Shown here one piece after another: positions 36,224 to 45,031 of a stretch of 64,000 bases of DNA (position 1 is the first letter of the stretch; each line of letters starts with the position of its first letter). Under the pieces are notes generated by a model. That model saw only the letters and a program-made list of their open reading frames with translations, made no database searches and was not told where the DNA came from. This DNA is from Enterococcus faecalis_A. Lineage in GTDB: Bacteria > Bacillota > Bacilli > Lactobacillales > Enterococcaceae. The DNA lies in the NCBI GenBank assembly GCA_051295955.1, contig JBPDWA010000003.1, positions 303,277-367,276 of the forward strand. The letters run 5' to 3'. The translations under genes and the position numbers were made by a program.

Positions 36224-37072
36224 ATGAAAAGAAAGTTGTTTTGTGAACTTTCACCGTTGACATATCGCTTAGCAGTTGAAAAAAACATTTTAGTTCGTAA
36301 GACCACCGATTTGAAATACACTGGAAAATTTGCGCTAGCAAAATCATCACAAGTTTTACCAGTAGTAGTTTATAAGCACAATTCTTTTATCCAACGGAAG
36401 CTGGGAAACGTTCAGCTAACGTTACAAGAAAACAAGGCCGTTAATTTGAAACTAGCTACTCCGAAAGTTTCTCATGTTTTGATTAAACCTGGGGAAATTT
36501 TTTCCTTTTGGAAATTAGTGGGAGCGTGTACAGAAAAAAAGGGGTATAAAGAAGGGTTGATGGTTGGTAGAGAAGAGGAGACCAAAAGTGGTATTGGCGG
36601 CGGTATGTGCCAATTTACGAATTTAATTCATTGGCTGGTTTTGCACACTCCCTTAGTAATTATTGAACATCATCATCACGACGGAATTGATATGTTCCCT
36701 GATTACGGCCGCAAAGTACCCTTTGGTACCGGAACTTCAATTGTTTACATTTACTTAGACTATCGTTTTATTAATCCTACCAATCAGACATTCCAGCTGA
36801 TTACTTATACAGACGATACTTATTTGTATGGGGAAGTGCGATGTGAACGTCCTTTATTGGAAAAATATCATATCAAGGTGGAAAACGAATACTTCAGTCG
36901 TGAAGAAGGCGTAGTTTATCGAAACAGCACCATTTATCGTAGTATTATTGATAAAAAAACTGGGAATGTCTTAACGAAAGAATTAGTAAAAAAGAATCAT
37001 GCAAAAATTTTGTATGACTCATCCACGTTACCTATCGTTGATGAGCCAAAAAACGACCACCAGTTTGCATGA
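36224..37072 (+). CDS. VanW family protein
   Basis: A 282-residue VanW-like protein. The family is named after a gene in vancomycin-resistance clusters, but its function is unknown. Visible features are the KPGEIFSFWKLVGACTEKKGYKEGLMV segment, GIGGGMCQFTNLIHWLVLHT and the histidine-rich IEHHHHDGIDMFPDYGRKVPFGTG, all typical of VanW. No signal peptide or membrane helix is seen. No other van genes are nearby, so this is a chromosomal paralogue and not evidence of glycopeptide resistance. Confidence 0.88.
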   Translation: MKRKLFCELSPLTYRLAVEKNILVRKTTDLKYTGKFALAKSSQVLPVVVYKHNSFIQRKLGNVQLTLQENKAVNLKLATPKVSHVLIKPGEIFSFWKLVGACTEKKGYKEGLMVGREEETKSGIGGGMCQFTNLIHWLVLHTPLVIIEHHHHDGIDMFPDYGRKVPFGTGTSIVYIYLDYRFINPTNQTFQLITYTDDTYLYGEVRCERPLLEKYHIKVENEYFSREEGVVYRNSTIYRSIIDKKTGNVLTKELVKKNHAKILYDSSTLPIVDEPKNDHQFA

Positions 37073-37085
37073 TATAAGTACTAAA

Positions 37086-37130
37086 AAAACAGCAGCCCAA
37101 GCTTTTTCAGCTTGACTGCTGTTTTTTTAA
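37086..37130. terminator. Bidirectional terminator between the vanW-like gene and hsp20
   Basis: CAGCAG (37090-37095) pairs with CTGCTG (37116-37121) and an inner AAGCT/AGCTT stem, flanked by A and T runs on both sides so that it can serve both convergent genes. Confidence 0.85.
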
Positions 37131-37543
37131 CTTAATTCAATTCTTTTTCTATGTTTGTCTTGATGCTCTGTTTTAGGTAAGGTTAGTTTTAATACGCCGT
37201 TGGTAAATTCACCGGTAATTTTTTCTTCGTCAACATTTGGTAAGTAAAAGGAACGGTTGTAAGCAACTAAGCTTCTTTCTTTGCGTAAATAATTTTGTGC
37301 TTCTGCTTTTGTTTCAGAATGGGATTCATGCTTTGCAGAGATGATCAAGGTATTATCAGCATATTCTACATTGGTATCTTCCTTGTCACATCCAGGCATA
37401 TCGGCTACCAGTTCATAGTCATTTTCGTTTTCTTTAATGTCAACTTTAGGTAGATTGGAAAAGCCAAAGAAGTCATTAAACGCCGGACTGAATACGTCAT
37501 GAAAATCAGGAAACATATCGCGCATACTTGGAACATTTGCCAT
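37127..37543 (-). CDS. Hsp20/alpha-crystallin family small heat-shock protein
   Basis: A 138-residue chaperone that holds unfolding proteins. The alpha-crystallin domain starts near residue 33 (VDIKENENDYELVADMPGCD) and ends with the GVLKLTLPK motif; IELS forms the short tail. The ATG is preceded by AGAAAGGATG. The upstream region has two inverted repeats (37562-37587 and 37589-37600) that may control it. No CIRCE or CtsR box is visible. Confidence 0.93.
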   Translation of the reverse strand: MANVPSMRDMFPDFHDVFSPAFNDFFGFSNLPKVDIKENENDYELVADMPGCDKEDTNVEYADNTLIISAKHESHSETKAEAQNYLRKERSLVAYNRSFYLPNVDEEKITGEFTNGVLKLTLPKTEHQDKHRKRIELS

Positions 37544-37561
37544 GGTGAATCATCCTTTCTA

Positions 37562-37600
37562 AAGTGTAGTTATTTCTCTTTACACTTATGTATTAATACA
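37562..37600 (-). promoter_or_regulatory. Inverted repeats in the hsp20 promoter/leader
   Basis: On the transcribed strand a perfect palindrome TGTATTAATACA (37589-37600) is followed by AAGTGTA...TACACTT (37562-37587), whose hairpin would end just before the ribosome binding site. The first may be a repressor site and the second an RNA structure affecting translation. Both are inferences from symmetry alone. Confidence 0.4.
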
Positions 37601-37638
37601 ATTTACTCAAAAATGCAAGTAAAATGAATCGTGCCTAT

Positions 37639-37727
37639 GTGGATGGTAGGATTCGAACCTACACCTCGTTCGTTAGAGAATAAACAGCTGTCAATCCTCA
37701 AAGAGTTTGAACACCACGTTCATCCAC
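37639..37727 (-). ncRNA. tRNA-like element
   Basis: On the minus strand, GTGGATG and CATCCAC make a perfect 7-bp acceptor-type stem. Directly inside it is a canonical T arm, GTAGG-TTCGAAT-CCTAC. The total of 89 nt fits a class II tRNA, but I could not fold a normal D arm or a 7-nt anticodon loop. Instead the middle forms a long hairpin, GAGGATTGAC-AGCT-GTTTATTCTC, with nine of ten pairs. No CCA is encoded. It lies about 95 bases upstream of hsp20 on the same strand. It may be a degenerate tRNA gene or a tRNA-like RNA with another role. Confidence 0.5.
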
Positions 37728-37950
37728 AAGTAAAAATAGTTTTTGTTTTGATGATCCTATCATAATGAATAAAACTTAACGGAGACATAAAAATGCATGA
37801 ATTATTTCAGTTAAATCGTGAAAAAAGTATGACATTGCTTAAAGAAAGGTAAAATATGTATGTAGTGTTAGTGAAAGCAACAAAAATAGCCAAGTAGGAA
37901 GCACGTATGCGCCCAGCCTTGGCTACTAATTAATTTTATCAACGTGTATT

Positions 37951-38151
37951 TTAATGGTCGTTCCTTTTTGGTCGATCCTCTAGCGGTTCCCGCCATTTCT
38001 TAGGACTCCAAATCGTTCCTTCTAATGACACTTGCAGGCTTTCATTATCATCTTCCAACTGTTCAATATAATTGATGGTTTCTTGAATAATAAAGGCATA
38101 GCGTGGCTCATCAATTGATTTTAATTGCTCCTGTAGCCAAGTATTACGCAT
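37951..38151 (-). CDS. Small hypothetical protein (66 aa)
   Basis: A 66-residue acidic and helical protein beginning MRNTWLQEQLKSIDEPRYAF and ending in a charged tail. The ATG at 38151 is chosen because GAGGTG lies seven bases upstream; a longer frame to 38190 lacks such a site. I do not recognise a family. It is downstream of nrdI on the same strand, separated by 84 bases. Confidence 0.65.
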   Translation of the reverse strand: MRNTWLQEQLKSIDEPRYAFIIQETINYIEQLEDDNESLQVSLEGTIWSPKKWREPLEDRPKRNDH

Positions 38152-38235
38152 CTGTTTCACCTCGAAGGTAAGTCTAACATAGATTAGCAAATTTATAAGG
38201 AAAAATGCTTGGGAAGCGATCTATTAACTTGGTAG

Positions 38236-38679
38236 TTAATGGATTGTGCATAATAATGAATAGATTCGTTCTACATCGGCTGTGGTTCCTCGCAACTCAT
38301 AATCAGCAAGAAAGGGGAAGCCGAACTGTTTTGCATATTGTTTCGCCGTTAAACAATATTGATGGTTAAAATTTTTATTGCCGCTGCCAACAACGCCGAG
38401 ACATTTTTTAAAGTTGTCTTCGTAGTCAAGGTACTCGCGTACGACTTCAGTGAGAATCTCTGTATCGCCGTTATCAACGCCATTGCCGCCATCTAAGTAA
38501 GTAGGAACGAATGTGAAAAAGGGTTCTGTTTCTTTTTCTAATGGAGAATTTTCGTTCACTTCTTGACTTTCGATTAAAGGAGCCGTAGCATCTTGTTGGT
38601 GTCGTTCTTGGGCATAAACAACAAGGCGCTCTACAAAAGCGCGCGTGTTGCCGGAAATCGAAATATAAATAATTTTCAT
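38236..38679 (-). CDS. nrdI: NrdI flavodoxin (ribonucleotide reductase accessory)
   Basis: A 147-residue flavodoxin-like protein that activates the manganese form of class Ib ribonucleotide reductase NrdF. The FMN phosphate loop is ISISGNTRAFV near the start; VVGSGNKNFNHQYCLTAKQYA is the NrdI signature. The ATG 38679 follows AGGAGGTTGCTT. It is slightly longer than compact NrdI proteins and stands apart from nrdE, nrdF and nrdH, which are not in the window. Confidence 0.88.
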   Translation of the reverse strand: MKIIYISISGNTRAFVERLVVYAQERHQQDATAPLIESQEVNENSPLEKETEPFFTFVPTYLDGGNGVDNGDTEILTEVVREYLDYEDNFKKCLGVVGSGNKNFNHQYCLTAKQYAKQFGFPFLADYELRGTTADVERIYSLLCTIH

Positions 38680-38777
38680 AAGCAACCTCCTGTTAATCTT
38701 TTTCATTTATTCAGGTACGTTTAGTATAACATAGGTTTCTTTCGTTTTTCGGAATTTTTCGGAAAATCCCTTGGCGG

Positions 38778-39287
38778 TTAGTCCATAAAATCATGCCAGT
38801 TTTCATCATGAAAAAAAGCGTCAAATTCTTCAGGAAAAGCAGGTGGTTCCGCTTGGTGCTTTTCGTTAGCAACAGTGGTCGTTCCTGTGTGTTCAATAGC
38901 AGACCATTTTTTAAAATCGTGTAGCCGAATATGGCGAATATCTGCGTATTCTAAATATCGAAAGCCGGCAATGGGATCAGTAATTGCCAAGGTTTCTTCT
39001 TTTGCAATTCCTATAAAAACGCCAAAAAGATGAGGTTTTACACGGCCACTATGATCCAAAGTGTTTAACTGAATTTCCAACACTTTGTTGTGTTTAATGG
39101 ATTGAGACAAATAAAAATCAATTTGTGCTGACGATTGTTGTTTAAGCCGAGGAATTACTGTTTGTTGTTGTTTTTCTTTTTCTAAAGCAGCGGTGTGTTC
39201 TGATAAATAAAAACCAGCCCACTTAATAATGCCTCGATCTTGATATTCTTGAAAGTAAGGGTCTAAAAGGTTGTGATCTGGATTCAT
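38778..39287 (-). CDS. YolD-like protein, partner of the UmuC-type polymerase
   Basis: A 169-residue protein with the YolD-like signature DRGIIKWAGFYLSEHTAAL near residue 17 and a later region for a possible SH3-like fold. YolD-like proteins are encoded next to Y-family polymerases in Firmicutes and are thought to be functional analogues of UmuD. The C-terminus is acidic and aromatic (EEFDAFFHDENWHDF), a possible protein-binding tail. An AAGGAGGAG site precedes the ATG, 14 bases after the polymerase gene, so both belong to the same SOS operon. Confidence 0.8.
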   Translation of the reverse strand: MNPDHNLLDPYFQEYQDRGIIKWAGFYLSEHTAALEKEKQQQTVIPRLKQQSSAQIDFYLSQSIKHNKVLEIQLNTLDHSGRVKPHLFGVFIGIAKEETLAITDPIAGFRYLEYADIRHIRLHDFKKWSAIEHTGTTTVANEKHQAEPPAFPEEFDAFFHDENWHDFMD

Positions 39288-39301
39288 TTTGCTCCTCCTT
39301 T

Positions 39302-40612
39302 TTATTGCAAGCCATCCATGCCGCCAGCGTGTCCGCCAATTAAGCTGGAGCGAACGATGCTAGTGCCGCCTGGTTTAAGTGAATTGGCATGAATCAGCGA
39401 AGTATAACCATACCTGTTACGGATGGTATCAATCAAGTAGTCCAGTTCGATTGCATGTAGTTGTGCTTCCGGCTCTTTAAAAAGATTTAGCTGGATTGCA
39501 GGTGTTTCTTGATAGGTCAATTTTGAATAGGTAATCCCAATTTGACGAATTTCTTGCTGTTTAAAGTGTCGGCGGAATAACTGAAGACAATAATCGATTA
39601 GTTGTTGACTGTTATTAGTGGGAGAGATCTTCATTTGTTGTCGAAAACCACGGCTGCCATCGTGGGGTATGTAAGTAGCTGAATATCCTATAAACAGACT
39701 TACACAGCCTGTTTGTGCTTGATGTTTTCGAATTCTGGCAGCTACTTGATCAGCCATTTCTCGAATGACAATTTCAATTTCAGCTTGTTTCGTGTAATCC
39801 CGTGGCAAAATTTGACTATTGCCGTAAGATTTTTCTAACGGCACGTACACATCGGAAATTACACTGCGGTCAATACCCCACGCATGTGCGTAGAGCTGGC
39901 TGCCGATTAAGCCCATGTGTTCTTTTAAATCATAAAAATTGGCTTGGGCGAGTTGTTTCACCGAATGAATGCCAAAGTGAGTCAGCCGTTTAGCAGTCCG
40001 CTTGCCGATACCCCACATATTGGTGATAGGTTGAATTTGCCAGACGGTTTGCGCTACATCTTCATAGCGCCATTCTGCAATAAAATCACGATTATGTTTA
40101 GCTCCGTTATCCAATGCTAGTTTGGCTAATAAAGGATTATCGCCAATGCCTACAGTTACATACAGTCCGGTTGCTTTATGGATATGTGCTTGAATTTTAC
40201 GTGCTAGCTCATAGGTTGAAGTAGCAAATAAATGGCGAGATTTGGTTACATCTAAAAAGGATTCATCAATTGAATACACTAATAAATCTTCTTCAGCCAC
40301 GTATTGTTTGTAAATCCCATTGATTTTCATATTTTCCTGGATGTATAAGCCCATCCGTGGAGGAACGATCTTCAGATGCGGGTGATCCGGTAACTCGAAG
40401 CGTCGCATTACGTTAGTTAAGCCAAGCTGGCTCTTGGCTAAAGGGGAGGCGGCTAACACTAAGCCATCGGTATTTTCAGCACGACTCATAACTACCAGTA
40501 AGGTTTTCAGAGGATGCAGGCCGCGAGTGACACATTCAACCGAAGCGTAAAAAGATTTGACATCAATACATAAGACCTCTCGTCGTGCTTCTTTTTGATA
40601 ATCAAATTTCAT
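39302..40612 (-). CDS. Y-family DNA polymerase (UmuC/UvrX-like)
   Basis: A 436-residue translesion polymerase. Catalytic motifs are VLCIDVKSFYASVECV near residue 12 and VYSIDESFLDVT, which provide the acidic metal ligands; a helix-hairpin-helix region (MWGIGKRTAKRLTHFGI) follows. The C-terminal little-finger domain includes QLNLF, which resembles the beta-clamp binding motif QLxLF. It matches UvrX/YqjW-type polymerases. A LexA box lies about 50 bases upstream. A GTG at 40621 could also serve as start. Confidence 0.93.
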   Translation of the reverse strand: MKFDYQKEARREVLCIDVKSFYASVECVTRGLHPLKTLLVVMSRAENTDGLVLAASPLAKSQLGLTNVMRRFELPDHPHLKIVPPRMGLYIQENMKINGIYKQYVAEEDLLVYSIDESFLDVTKSRHLFATSTYELARKIQAHIHKATGLYVTVGIGDNPLLAKLALDNGAKHNRDFIAEWRYEDVAQTVWQIQPITNMWGIGKRTAKRLTHFGIHSVKQLAQANFYDLKEHMGLIGSQLYAHAWGIDRSVISDVYVPLEKSYGNSQILPRDYTKQAEIEIVIREMADQVAARIRKHQAQTGCVSLFIGYSATYIPHDGSRGFRQQMKISPTNNSQQLIDYCLQLFRRHFKQQEIRQIGITYSKLTYQETPAIQLNLFKEPEAQLHAIELDYLIDTIRNRYGYTSLIHANSLKPGGTSIVRSSLIGGHAGGMDGLQ

Positions 40613-40659
40613 ACAAACCACCGCTCCATTTCACTTGTTTTCAATACAAAATAAGTATA

Positions 40660-40673
40660 CGAACGTTAGTTCC
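40660..40673. promoter_or_regulatory. LexA (SOS) box
   Basis: CGAACGTTAGTTCC matches the Firmicutes consensus CGAACNNNNGTTCG in all but the final base position of the right half. It sits just upstream of the Y-family polymerase gene, so the polymerase and YolD-like genes should be induced by DNA damage. Confidence 0.75.
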
Positions 40674-41124
40674 CTTTGTAAAGAGGTTTGCTTTATATTT
40701 TTTATGTTATAAAAACAAGAAAGAACTCACGATAGCAATACGTATAAGTGGTTTGAGGTTTTAAAATAATAAAATATGCAAAGGAAGTTAGTTAGTATTT
40801 TTCTACTTATAGATCGTACTAAAAAAAGGCTCCTGCTTAAAGTTGGAAAAAATCCTAATACAGTAGTAGAAAAGAAAAATGAATAAAATTGAAGTAAATA
40901 AGACATCAGGGCTGTAGAGAGCTTTATTCTTAGTAGGAAGCGTTTGTATAATTTTCTTAAAAATATAGATAAATAATTTAAGTGATAAAAATATAATTAC
41001 CATAAGGAGGTTCCTGAAACTAGAAAGAAGGTTATTTTTTTAACTGCCAGAACAAATGACAAACGAGCACTTCCTTCAAAGAGAAAGAAGCGCTCGTTTG
41101 CTGTGAAGCCACGTTTAATCATAG
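40674..41124. other. Intergenic region without a supported gene
   Basis: About 450 AT-rich bases. A hydrophobic 66-codon frame on the minus strand (40803-41003) has no ribosome binding site and is not called. A terminator-like hairpin closes the right side. Confidence 0.6.
41060..41100 (-). terminator. Terminator after the serine hydrolase gene
   Basis: CAAACGAGC (41060-41068) and GCTCGTTTG (41092-41100) form a 9-bp stem with further inner pairing CTTC/GAAG. It lies directly downstream of the serine hydrolase gene on the minus strand. Confidence 0.65.
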
Positions 41125-42081
41125 TTAAGATTGAGGAGAGCTATTGGATTGCAACTGCCATAATTGATCGGTTAAAGTAGCGATGAATTGTATGCTTGTG
41201 GCGTTGTCAGGACCTTTAGTAAAGACCGCTAGCGCAAAAGGATGAGGTGTTTCAAAAATCCCCATATCATGGATAAATCCAGCATAGGAGCCAATTTTAT
41301 GAGCAACTTTGCCAGTTGTTAAGGGCGTATCCATTCGTTCATGAAAAACCGTTTGTTTGAGATAATCGTAAATCCTTTGATACTCTGAATTCGTCGCTTT
41401 TTTTGTATAAAGCGTCTTTAAAATAGTGATCGCATCTTCAGAAGTAAATTGGGCATCCTCGACATTTGGCAATTTATTTAAATATCGTTGGTAAAGGGCC
41501 TTTTTCGCTTGAGCAGCGCCGCCTAAAAAATCATAGAGCATATTTTTAGCGATATTGTCAGAATAGGTAAGTGCATAATCTTCCAGCATTCTAAGGGAGT
41601 AAGCCGGTTGGATGTTATTGATGATAATACCAGTACCTTCTTCATAATCGTTGGCTTGATTGTAGGTAACTAATTGTGACCAGCTAGCAGCGTCATTACC
41701 CAGCGTGTCCGCCAATAACATGGCTAAAGGAACTTTAATGGTGCTGGCTGAATAAAATCCCTGTTGACCGTTGAAAGAAATTTGTTTTCCAGTAGTGAGA
41801 TCTAAATAAGTGATACCAACCGTTCCTTGGAAGCTAGCTGCCGCTTGTGTGATTGTTTTGGTGACTTTTTCATAATAGTTAGTTTGTTCCTTTGCTTGTT
41901 TAGCTTGTAAAGCTGCTGCTTTTTTCGCCGCCTGTTCTTTTTCAACAGCTTTGTTTTTTTCGGAAGCCATCGCTACCGCTTTTGGATCAGTAACAGCCCG
42001 AGGTGTAAAAAAATAAGCAATAATCAAAAAGCTGCAAAGAAAGAAAACGGAACTGTAAAAAAATAGCTTTTGTTTTTTCAA
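41125..42081 (-). CDS. Membrane-anchored class A beta-lactamase-fold serine hydrolase
   Basis: A 318-residue protein with an N-terminal membrane helix (residues 7-25), an Ala/Lys/Glu-rich linker to about 70, and a beta-lactamase-like domain. The nucleophile motif is S113-T-I-K116, the second motif S174-D-N, and the third HKIGS (K262). I find no clear ExxLN omega-loop motif, so it is unlikely to be an efficient beta-lactamase. It may be a cell-wall-related hydrolase. It is expressed as a single gene on the minus strand. Confidence 0.82.
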   Translation of the reverse strand: MKKQKLFFYSSVFFLCSFLIIAYFFTPRAVTDPKAVAMASEKNKAVEKEQAAKKAAALQAKQAKEQTNYYEKVTKTITQAAASFQGTVGITYLDLTTGKQISFNGQQGFYSASTIKVPLAMLLADTLGNDAASWSQLVTYNQANDYEEGTGIIINNIQPAYSLRMLEDYALTYSDNIAKNMLYDFLGGAAQAKKALYQRYLNKLPNVEDAQFTSEDAITILKTLYTKKATNSEYQRIYDYLKQTVFHERMDTPLTTGKVAHKIGSYAGFIHDMGIFETPHPFALAVFTKGPDNATSIQFIATLTDQLWQLQSNSSPQS

Positions 42082-42251
42082 AAGTAGCGCCCTTTCTTGT
42101 CCATCTCTATGTAGATAAAATTATTTATTTTCAAAAGCAAATCATTTTCTTAGGTGAGCCACTGTTTATTTAAGCATTTTTTAGCAAAGAATGCAAGGTG
42201 CTTTGTCAAAAATATATATCATCTTCCTAACATAATCGCTAAAAAGACAAC

Positions 42252-42293
42252 GGAAAAAGGAACCAAGCTTAGCGCTCCTTGGCTCCTTTTTTC
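42252..42293. terminator. Bidirectional terminator near the DUF378 gene
   Basis: AAAAAGGAaCCAAG pairs with CTTGGcTCCTTTTTT around the loop CTTAGCGCTC. It lies 75 bases past the end of the DUF378 gene on the minus strand and has T runs in both directions. Confidence 0.75.
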
Positions 42294-42367
42294 CTAGTTT
42301 TTTGAGGACTGAATCCTTGCATATTTGTGCAAGAATTACTTAACAAGTAAGGTTGTCCATTTCATTT

Positions 42368-42589
42368 TTAACGTTCTTCTGTAACAGTTGCGCTTCTTGA
42401 GATAAGTGGGAAAAATTTCAAACAGTACAAAGCGCAAAGGCCAACAATTACATAGATGATTTTAGCGAAGATTGTGGTTGAACCTCCAGCAATTGTTGCG
42501 ACTAAATCAAATTCAAAAAGTCCAACTAATAACCAATTAAGTCCCCCAACAATTAATAAAGCTAATGCGATACTATCAAATGTTTTCAT
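42368..42589 (-). CDS. DUF378 small membrane protein
   Basis: A 73-residue protein with two membrane helices and the DUF378 (YuzA) signature ALLIVGGLNWLLVGLFEFDLV, with YVIVGLCALY in the second helix. Function is unknown. An AAGGAGGAAAAAATC site precedes the ATG. It is a single gene with its own terminator. Confidence 0.9.
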   Translation of the reverse strand: MKTFDSIALALLIVGGLNWLLVGLFEFDLVATIAGGSTTIFAKIIYVIVGLCALYCLKFFPLISRSATVTEER

Positions 42590-42758
42590 GATTTTTTCCT
42601 CCTTTTCTTAAGATCTATATTTAGCATAGCATCATCAAAAAGTTTGTGCGAATATTTTGAACTAAAAAAGCCAAATATTTTTTGCCATTTTAAGCTTGAG
42701 TTAAGTTTCAAAGGGTAAAGTAAAGCACGTTAACAAAAGCTAAAAAAGGAATTCATTT

Positions 42759-44282
42759 ATGAACTTTATTAAACGCGCCTGGCTAAGCAGTCGGGCAAGA
42801 AAAGGCTGAACCGTTCTTTTATGCGCCGTGTTTGCGGCTAGCTTAATTTTTGTATTAGCAGGGCTAACGATTCAAAGTGCTTTACAAGCAGCAGATTAAG
42901 CTAAAAAAAAGTGTCGGTGCCACCGTTACTTTAACTGCCAATCGGGAAAATGCGATGAAACAAAGTACCGATAGCGACGGTGCTTCACGACCTGACCCAG
43001 GTAGCTTTTCATTGACGCCGGTTAAATTGGCGGAGGCCAAAAAAATCGCTGCTCTTAAAGGTGTTGAGACTTACTCGCTCAGTTCTTCATCTGCCGTTGA
43101 AGCTACCGATAATATTACGCCAATCTCCAACAGTGAAACGAATGCTACAACTATTAGTGATAACCAGTCTGAGTCAACGGACAGCCAAATGCCACAACCA
43201 ACAGGTGAAAATGGGGAGCGCCAGACGATGAAACAAAGTGATTTTCAAGTGACAGGTGTTGTCTCTTTAGCTATGGCTACTGATTTTAGTAGCGGAACTG
43301 CTAAATTAGTCTCCGGTGAATTAATTACTGAAGCAGATGCCAATAGTAAAAGTGTGGTCATTGACAAAACGTTAGCTTCTGCCGATGACTTGAGCGTGGG
43401 TGATACATTTCGCATTACAAGTCCGACCGATGCAAGCCAAACCTATGAACTGAGAATTAAGGGAATCTACGAAACCTCTAGTTCCGGGGACAGTATGGGT
43501 ATGATGTTCAATTTTATGATTTCAGCCAATACGCTGGATACGTCTTATACCTTTGCCAATACGCTAAAAGGTTCAACAGCTGCTGATACAATCGATTCCG
43601 CCGTTTACAATCTAGAAGATTCTAAAGAAATGCCTAGCTTTGTAAAGAAAGCAGAGCAAGTGATCGATACGAATACGTATAGTCTTCAAACGAATGACCA
43701 AGCCTATCAACAAATATTGCAGCCGGTGAATAATGTAACCAGCTTTGCTAAAAATATTGGGCTATTAGTAGCAGTTGCCGGCGTTATTATTTTAACTTTA
43801 ATTGTCATGTTAACGATTCGTGAACAACGCTATGAAATTGGCGTGTTACTCTCTTTAGATGAATCACGGGTTAAAATTATTTTGCAGTTTTTCAGTGAAA
43901 TAATTTTCTGTATGGTCGTTGCGTTAATCATTGCTACTTTCAGTGGAAATGTCGTTAGGAATATAGTGGGTGAACAACTGATTGCTCAGCAAACCAACAG
44001 CCAAAGTCAAACACAAACCAACCAAGGTGCTAAAGCAGGGCAACGGCCGGACGGCAATGAACCAAACCGGGGAGCCAAAGATGCAGGAGGACCAGGTAAT
44101 ATAGGGGCATTAGGAGCTAGTTCAGCTGCGACTATTAAAAAAATTAATCAATTAAAAATAAAGTGCAACCACAAGCGATTTTAACGCTTGCAGGATTTGG
44201 CTTACTAATAAGCTTCCTTTCGATCTTGTTGTCAGCCATCGGCATGTTACGTTTGCAACCTAAAAAAATCTTAACGATGTAA
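42759..44282 (+). pseudogene. Decayed MacB/FtsX-type ABC transporter permease
   Basis: The reading begins MNFIKRAWLSSRARKG at ATG 42759 (AAAGGA upstream), hits TGA at 42807-42809, continues as the first membrane helix, hits TAA at 42897-42899, and resumes in another frame at about 42900 with KKSVGATVTLTANREN. That frame encodes the extracytoplasmic domain and helices to about 44160, ending in IKKINQLKIKCN. A further shift is needed to read the last helix, which ends GMLRLQPKKILTM at 44282. One nonsense codon and at least two frameshifts make this a pseudogene. It was the permease partner of the following ATPase. Confidence 0.85.
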
Positions 44283-44297
44283 GAGGAGGAATTTGCT

Positions 44298-44948
44298 ATG
44301 TTAAAAACGGAAGCACTGGGTTATTGGTACCAACAGGAAGTGGACTATTTATTTAAAGATGTTGATTTATCTTTTGAAGCTGGAAAAATGTACGCTATTT
44401 TAGGCGCGAGTGGTTCTGGAAAAACGATTTTTTTATCCTTGATTTCTGGATTGGATTTACCAAAAAGTCGAACCACTTATTATGAAGGACGCCCCTTGAA
44501 AAAAAATCGGCTTAATAAATTACCGGAAAAATGATGTTTCTATTATTTTTAAGCATATAATCTATGGCCTTATTCATCGCCTTTGGAAAATGCTTTGACT
44601 GCTATGAGTATTTCAGGTGTAGAAGCTGAGGCGTTACAGCAGCTAGCAGCAGTCGGCATTGACGAAAACTTAGCTAAGAAAAAAGTATCGGAATTGTCCG
44701 GTGGTCAGCAGCAGCGCATTGCAATTGTCAGAGCTCTTTACTGTGATCATCAGTTGATTATCGCCGATGAACCAACCGGTAACTTGGATGAAAAAACTTC
44801 GCAAGAAATTGTACAGCTTTTTCAAGAAATTGCTCATCAACAGCAAAAATGTATTATCATTGTGACTCATGAAAAAGATGTAGCTACTGCTTGCGATCAG
44901 ATCTATGAACTAAAACACCGAGCTTTTCATGAGCAAATAAACGGCTGA
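44298..44948 (+). pseudogene. Decayed ABC transporter ATPase (MacB-type)
   Basis: The first 78 codons encode an ATPase N-terminus with Walker A GASGSGKTIFLSLISGLD. They end at TGA 44532-44534, followed by TAA 44550-44552. Reading the +1 frame across this stretch gives YRKNDVSIIF, the expected Q-loop region, so two compensating indels are likely. The original frame resumes with SPLENALTAM, the signature LSGGQQQRIAIVRAL and Walker B LIIADEPTGNLDEKTS. The total of 217 codons matches a full MacB-type ATPase. GAGGAGG precedes the ATG. Confidence 0.85.
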
Positions 44949-45031
44949 CGGATAAAGCCAAGCGATGTTGCTTTCTCACAAAATTTATGGCTTCAGCTTG
45001 ATGATTGAAATAGGATAGAAAAAAGAGTAAA

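Noticed and set aside
36224..37072. VanW-like gene as a sign of vancomycin resistance
   Set aside because: No vanA/B-type ligase, vanH, vanX or vanRS genes are nearby, and VanW proteins are widespread outside resistance clusters.
37793..37852. 19-codon frame MHELFQLNREKS with a weak GGAGA site
   Set aside because: Too short to support without conservation data.
40803..41003. Hydrophobic 66-codon frame on the minus strand, possibly a small toxin-like peptide
   Set aside because: No ribosome binding site (the sequence before the ATG is the complement of one), AT-rich low-complexity composition and no recognised family.
42759..44282. Reading the permease stop at 42807 (TGA) as a recoded selenocysteine
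   Set aside because: A second stop and frameshifts follow in the same gene, no selenocysteine element is visible, and the position lies in a transmembrane region of a transporter.
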